DNA of 8,101 nucleotides from JAZKFT01 sp043760535 (GTDB taxonomy: Bacteria; Bacteroidota; Bacteroidia; Chitinophagales; Chitinophagaceae): NCBI GenBank assembly GCA_043760535.1, contig JAYUOV010000305.1, positions 1 through 8,101 on the forward strand, read 5' to 3'. A program made the position numbers and the translations under genes. A model generated the notes under the pieces. The model worked only from the letters and a program-made list of their open reading frames with translations, made no database searches and was not told the DNA's origin. Positions 4,738 through 8,101 of the stretch are shown piece after piece. How positions within the stretch are numbered: the first letter of the stretch is position 1; each line of letters starts with the position of its first letter.

Positions 4738-7308
4738 TTAATCCTTTGTTGTCGTGGTTTCGTCGTCGTCATCGCTATTACTTTTTGTTTGGGGTTTCTT
4801 TTCTTCTTTACTAATAATGCCTTTTAGTGCCTGTACATCTTTTAGCGATGCCACATAAATGCTGCGCCCATGGGTGCCTATAACGATTTCATTTTCCCTT
4901 TGTTGTATCACAATATCGTGAATGGGTACGGAGTAAGGAATGCCCTTTGTCCAGGCCATCCAAGTAATACCTGCATCAATGCTTACATATACGCCGCCAT
5001 CTGTGCCGGCATATAAAATACTATCGCTTTTAGGGTCTTCTTTTATTACGTTGATGGATTCTTGCGGCAGGTCTTTACCTATTTGTTTCCAGGTGGTTCC
5101 GTAATCATCGCTTACAAAAAGGTATGGGGCAAAATGATCGTTGCGCAAGCCGTTTAATGTAGCATACACCCTGCCCTCTTTAAAGCCTCCCGGCGTTACC
5201 CGGCTTACATATAAGCCTTGTGGAATTTTTGGCAAAGCCACATTTATTTTGCTCCAGTTATAGCCACCATCTTTACTTACATGGATATTTCCATCGTCTG
5301 TACCAAGGTAAAGCAGTCCAAATTTTATGGGCGATTCGGCCAATGTTGTAGCTGTACCATAAGGAATATCTCCTTCTTTTGTTCCATTGGTAAGGTCTCC
5401 GCTAAGTACCACCATATTTTCTCCTTTATTTAAACTCCGATGAAATTTATTGGTGGCATAATAGAGTATATCTTGGTTGTGCTTACTCAAAACAATCGGC
5501 GTTTGCCAGTTAAAGCGAAAAGCCGCTTCGCCAAGCTCGTTACGTGGGTAAATGCCTAAATAGCCACCTGTATCTACATGGGTACGGCCATAAAAACCAA
5601 ACTGACTTCCGCTGTATGTAGTGCGGTTGTCACGGGTATCTACCTGTACCTGCATACCATCGCCACCGCCTATACCTTTGTAGGCTAATGTATCTAAGTT
5701 GGTACCATCGCTTACACGCTGCCTAACAGTATTGCCCACCCATACGCCATTATCCTGCAGGCCACCATACACCCGGTAAGGTTTTGCATTATCGGTAGTA
5801 ACTGCGTAAAACTGACCTACAGCCGGCGTATTGGCTTTAAACCAATGGGCACCGTTATCGTAAGTAATATTTACCCCACCATCATTACCTAAAATAAAAT
5901 GGCTGTCTTTTTTTGGGTCTATCCAGCATACATGGTGGTCGCTGTGGGTATTATTTTTACCAATACTTTTAAAGCTTCGGCCACTATCTGTACTCATATC
6001 TACCGATACGCCTACTATTACCAGTTTGCCATCGTTAGCAGGGCTAATAAATATTCTGCCAAAATAATAACCATAGGTGCTAAACATGGGCAAAGGCTTC
6101 TTATTCATTTTAATCCAGCTTTTGCCAGCATCATCGCTACGATATACTTCGGCACCTATTATGGGTGTATTAAAAAGGGCTTCGTTGGCATCAAATAAAT
6201 ATTGAAAAACGGCATTAGGTTTTATCTTATCCATGGCCACCATTTCTTTTACTTTAGCGGCTGTGTACTTTGGCGTCATTCTGTTTTTCTTTAAAAAAGT
6301 ATCCAGTCTTTTACTATCTAGATTAGCAAATTCTTGTTTGTTTAATTTTTCAAAATCCCGCAAAATATATGTAGAAGAATCCATTTTTTTAGCCGCCGTA
6401 TCTGGCATACGATCCTGATTGTCCAGTACCGCATACACTACATTGGCATTTTGATAACTTACTACCATACCAATACGGCCTGTACCGCTTGTTTGCGGAA
6501 ACCCGCTGCTGCCACCGGTTATCAGCTTCCAGTTATTGCCCCCATCGGTGCTTTTATAAATGCCACTTGTTTTTCCACTTTCTTCAAAATTCCAGGCTTT
6601 GCGGGTTTTGTACCATAATGCTGCATACAGTTCGTTAGGGTTTTGTGGGTTAATATCCATTTCTACGGCACCGGTATTTTCATCCACAAAAAGTGTTTGC
6701 TTCCAGGTTTTTCCACCATCGGTGGTTTTATAAACGCCCCTTTCTTTATTAGGTGTATAAAGATGGCCTAGTGCTGCAACCCATGCGGTATTGGGGTCGG
6801 TTGGGTGTACTATTATTTCGCCTATATGGTGGGTTTCGGGCAAGCCTAAATACAACCAGTTTTTACCATTATCGGTACTTTTAAAAACACCAATACCACT
6901 GTAAGATGAGCGGCTGCTGTTGGCCTCGCCTGTACCCAACCATATAGTTTTTGATGGCCAATGAACGGCTACATCTCCAAGACCAATTACATTGTCGTTA
7001 TCAAAAATGGGGAGAAAACTTTGGCCATTATTTACAGTATGCCAAAGGCCGCCGGTAGCATAGGCCACATAAAATTCTGTAGGGTCGGCAGGGTTTACAT
7101 CCACATCTACCACACGGCCACTCATAACCGCTGGCCCAATGTTTTTAAAAGCAGTTGTAAAATTGGTAGCGGCTGCCAGCTGTTTTTTTCTATCAAAACT
7201 TTTTAACCTTTCATCGGCAGGTGTTGGCTTAATTTGTGCAAAAGCAGTTATTTGTAAGCATGCTAAGAACAACAAGCAAGCTGCTCTTTTCGTTAATTTT
7301 AACATCAT
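4738..7308 (-). CDS. Secreted Asp-box (BNR) beta-propeller, sortilin/VPS10-like
   Basis: An 856-residue exported protein often labelled glycosyl hydrolase or VPS10-domain protein. A signal peptide (residues 1-24) ends in AFA before QIKP. Nine Asp-box motifs (S/T-x-D-x-G-x-x-W/F) are visible at 144-151, 195-202, 253-260, 391-398, 439-446, 482-489, 678-685, 733-740 and 776-783, with a weaker copy at 91-98. They mark turns of beta-propeller blades, probably two propellers. A charged, probably helical insert lies at about 305-385. No sialidase-type arginine triad or catalytic acid is apparent, so a binding or scaffolding role is as likely as hydrolysis. The tail ends in a run of D/E and T residues, without a recognisable type IX secretion C-terminal domain. 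Two adjacent ATGs (7308 and 7305) begin the gene; either may be used. It is the first gene of the minus-strand trio and diverges from the MORN-like gene. Confidence 0.88.
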   Translation of the reverse strand: MMLKLTKRAACLLFLACLQITAFAQIKPTPADERLKSFDRKKQLAAATNFTTAFKNIGPAVMSGRVVDVDVNPADPTEFYVAYATGGLWHTVNNGQSFLPIFDNDNVIGLGDVAVHWPSKTIWLGTGEANSSRSSYSGIGVFKSTDNGKNWLYLGLPETHHIGEIIVHPTDPNTAWVAALGHLYTPNKERGVYKTTDGGKTWKQTLFVDENTGAVEMDINPQNPNELYAALWYKTRKAWNFEESGKTSGIYKSTDGGNNWKLITGGSSGFPQTSGTGRIGMVVSYQNANVVYAVLDNQDRMPDTAAKKMDSSTYILRDFEKLNKQEFANLDSKRLDTFLKKNRMTPKYTAAKVKEMVAMDKIKPNAVFQYLFDANEALFNTPIIGAEVYRSDDAGKSWIKMNKKPLPMFSTYGYYFGRIFISPANDGKLVIVGVSVDMSTDSGRSFKSIGKNNTHSDHHVCWIDPKKDSHFILGNDGGVNITYDNGAHWFKANTPAVGQFYAVTTDNAKPYRVYGGLQDNGVWVGNTVRQRVSDGTNLDTLAYKGIGGGDGMQVQVDTRDNRTTYSGSQFGFYGRTHVDTGGYLGIYPRNELGEAAFRFNWQTPIVLSKHNQDILYYATNKFHRSLNKGENMVVLSGDLTNGTKEGDIPYGTATTLAESPIKFGLLYLGTDDGNIHVSKDGGYNWSKINVALPKIPQGLYVSRVTPGGFKEGRVYATLNGLRNDHFAPYLFVSDDYGTTWKQIGKDLPQESINVIKEDPKSDSILYAGTDGGVYVSIDAGITWMAWTKGIPYSVPIHDIVIQQRENEIVIGTHGRSIYVASLKDVQALKGIISKEEKKPQTKSNSDDDDETTTTKD

Positions 7309-7313
7309 TATCT

Positions 7314-7319
7314 AAAAGG
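7314..7319 (+). promoter_or_regulatory. Possible ribosome binding site for the MORN-like gene
   Basis: AAAAGG lies nine bases before the ATG at 7329. It is one of the few Shine-Dalgarno-like purine runs next to a start in this window, and it supports ATG 7329 over the two in-frame ATGs farther upstream, which lie inside the divergent propeller gene. Confidence 0.4.
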
Positions 7320-7328
7320 TTTAAACTT

Positions 7329-8054
7329 ATGAAGCCCCAAAATACTTCTATCCGCCATATTGGCCAATTGCTTTTACTCGTTTTTACAGGAATGGCGTTT
7401 TCTGCTAATGCATTTGGCCAATGCAAAACTTTTAAACTGATAAATGGCGGCGATACGATTAATTGTATAAACGCCAAAAATAAGAAACAAGGAAAATGGA
7501 TGGAACGAACCAACCCACTAAGGGGAAATCCCGGTTACGAAGAAGAAGGTGCGTACCTGAATGACCGCAAAGAAGGTTTGTGGAGAAAATATAATTTGCA
7601 AGGCGATGTGCTATCGATGGAAAATTACAAATGGGGATTGTTAAATGGCATTAGCCAATATTTTACTGTGGAAGGATTAGAAAGAGAAGAAACCTGGAAA
7701 GCAATAGACCCGGATAAAGAATACGATACGATAAATGTGCCAGATTTATACCAGGATGGGGTGATGAAATCTGTAGTGGTTAAAAACGAAGGCTACGCCA
7801 TGAAGCATGGTAAGTGGACCTATTACGAAGCCAGAACCGGTTTTGTTGTAAAAACAGAATCTTGGTTTAGAGATACTACTGAAAACCCTTTGGCCATGTT
7901 TGGTGTAAAAAAGAAGCAGCCATTAAGCGATACGGCAGCAGCTTCGCTTAAGAAAAAAGCATTGACAGTAAAAACAAAAGAGATATTAGAATGGGAGAAA
8001 AAAAATGCTGGTAAAAAGAAAGTGGCTGTAAGGGATGGCAGTACGGGGTATTAG
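7329..8054 (+). CDS. Secreted MORN-like repeat protein of unknown function
   Basis: The frame is open from 7236, but the start at 7329 is preferred. It clears the divergent gene, follows AAAAGG and places a signal peptide at the N-terminus (MKPQNTSIRH, then LLLLVFTGMAFSANA). Cleavage near residues 28-30 would give a mature protein of about 212 residues. There is no lipobox, because the cysteine at 32 is preceded by Q. The mature part has the G-x-W and aromatic pattern of MORN/YwqK-like repeats: QGKWME (54-59), EGAYLNDRKEGLWRKY (73-88), WGLLNGISQYF (102-112) and KHGKWTYYEA (159-168). Such proteins are often annotated as YwqK-family antitoxin, but no toxin is present and the name says little about function. 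The C-terminal 45 residues are lysine-rich and low in complexity. The stop codon lies within the start of the octamer array. Confidence 0.82.
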   Translation: MKPQNTSIRHIGQLLLLVFTGMAFSANAFGQCKTFKLINGGDTINCINAKNKKQGKWMERTNPLRGNPGYEEEGAYLNDRKEGLWRKYNLQGDVLSMENYKWGLLNGISQYFTVEGLEREETWKAIDPDKEYDTINVPDLYQDGVMKSVVVKNEGYAMKHGKWTYYEARTGFVVKTESWFRDTTENPLAMFGVKKKQPLSDTAAASLKKKALTVKTKEILEWEKKNAGKKKVAVRDGSTGY

Positions 8055-8101
8055 TTGATTGGTTGATTAGTTGATTGGTTTACTTGTTCACTTGTTTACT
8101 T
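8050..8101. repeat. Octamer-period array, continuing past the window edge
   Basis: Six units of eight bases follow without interruption: three of TTGATTRG (8055, 8063, 8071), then three of TTYACTTG (8079, 8087, 8095; the last is cut by the edge after seven bases). A partial unit ATTAG at 8050-8054 contains the TAG stop of the preceding gene. All units share TTnAYTnG. The change from one word type to the other keeps the register exactly. No protein-coding role is apparent. Its full length and right-hand neighbour are outside the window. Confidence 0.75.

Noticed and set aside
4738..7308. Calling the propeller a sialidase or other glycoside hydrolase.
   Set aside because: Asp boxes are structural. 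I see neither the sialidase arginine triad nor a convincing catalytic acid or nucleophile arrangement.
7236..7328. A 31-codon N-terminal extension of the MORN-like protein.
   Set aside because: It overlaps the divergent propeller gene's signal-peptide region and would bury the natural signal peptide that begins at 7329.
7329..8054. Reading the MORN-like protein as the antitoxin of a toxin-antitoxin pair.
   Set aside because: The annotation is common for such repeats, but no toxin gene adjoins it and a secretion signal argues against a cytoplasmic antitoxin.

Overview
The window looks like ordinary chromosome from a member of the Bacteroidota, most likely the Chitinophagaceae or a close relative. 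Base composition is moderately AT-rich and strong Shine-Dalgarno sequences are mostly missing. One perfect TAnnTTTG (-7) promoter match lies before the first gene. Protein types and wording (a Dcd ending in VESMMWKNKF, a large exported Asp-box propeller, a MORN-like secreted protein) are those I associate with this phylum. This placement is inference from recalled family traits, not from a search. I see no tRNA, rRNA, CRISPR array, insertion sequence or phage gene.

Layout. Bases 1-181 are non-coding apart from whatever runs off the left edge. They hold a perfect 13-bp inverted repeat and a candidate promoter for a Bcr/CflA-type MFS drug exporter (182-1426, +). This gene converges on an orphan 4'-phosphopantetheinyl transferase (1463-2098, -), which appears to start at a TTG codon. 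A 171-bp divergent gap separates the transferase from dCTP deaminase dcd (2270-2806, +). Most of that gap is a degenerate array with a 7-base period that runs up to the dcd start codon. dcd converges, 13 bp away, on the last of three minus-strand genes. In transcription order these are an exported Asp-box/sortilin-like beta-propeller (7308-4738), an exported S66 LD-carboxypeptidase (4704-3598) and a two-helix membrane protein with a bacterial PH domain and a SHOCT tail (3503-2820). The gaps are 33 and 94 bp, so they may form one operon. A secreted MORN-like protein (7329-8054, +) diverges from the propeller gene across only 20 bp. Its stop codon merges into a second array, with an 8-base period, that runs to the right edge.

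How the genes fit together. There is no single pathway. The propeller, carboxypeptidase and PH/SHOCT protein all act at or beyond the inner membrane, and the carboxypeptidase points to peptidoglycan turnover. The transferase and dcd are stand-alone housekeeping functions in carrier-protein activation and pyrimidine nucleotide supply. The most unusual content is non-coding: two short-period arrays (7 and 8 bases) whose words change along their length while the spacing is almost perfectly kept. One forms the whole dcd leader; the other supplies the stop codon of the last gene.
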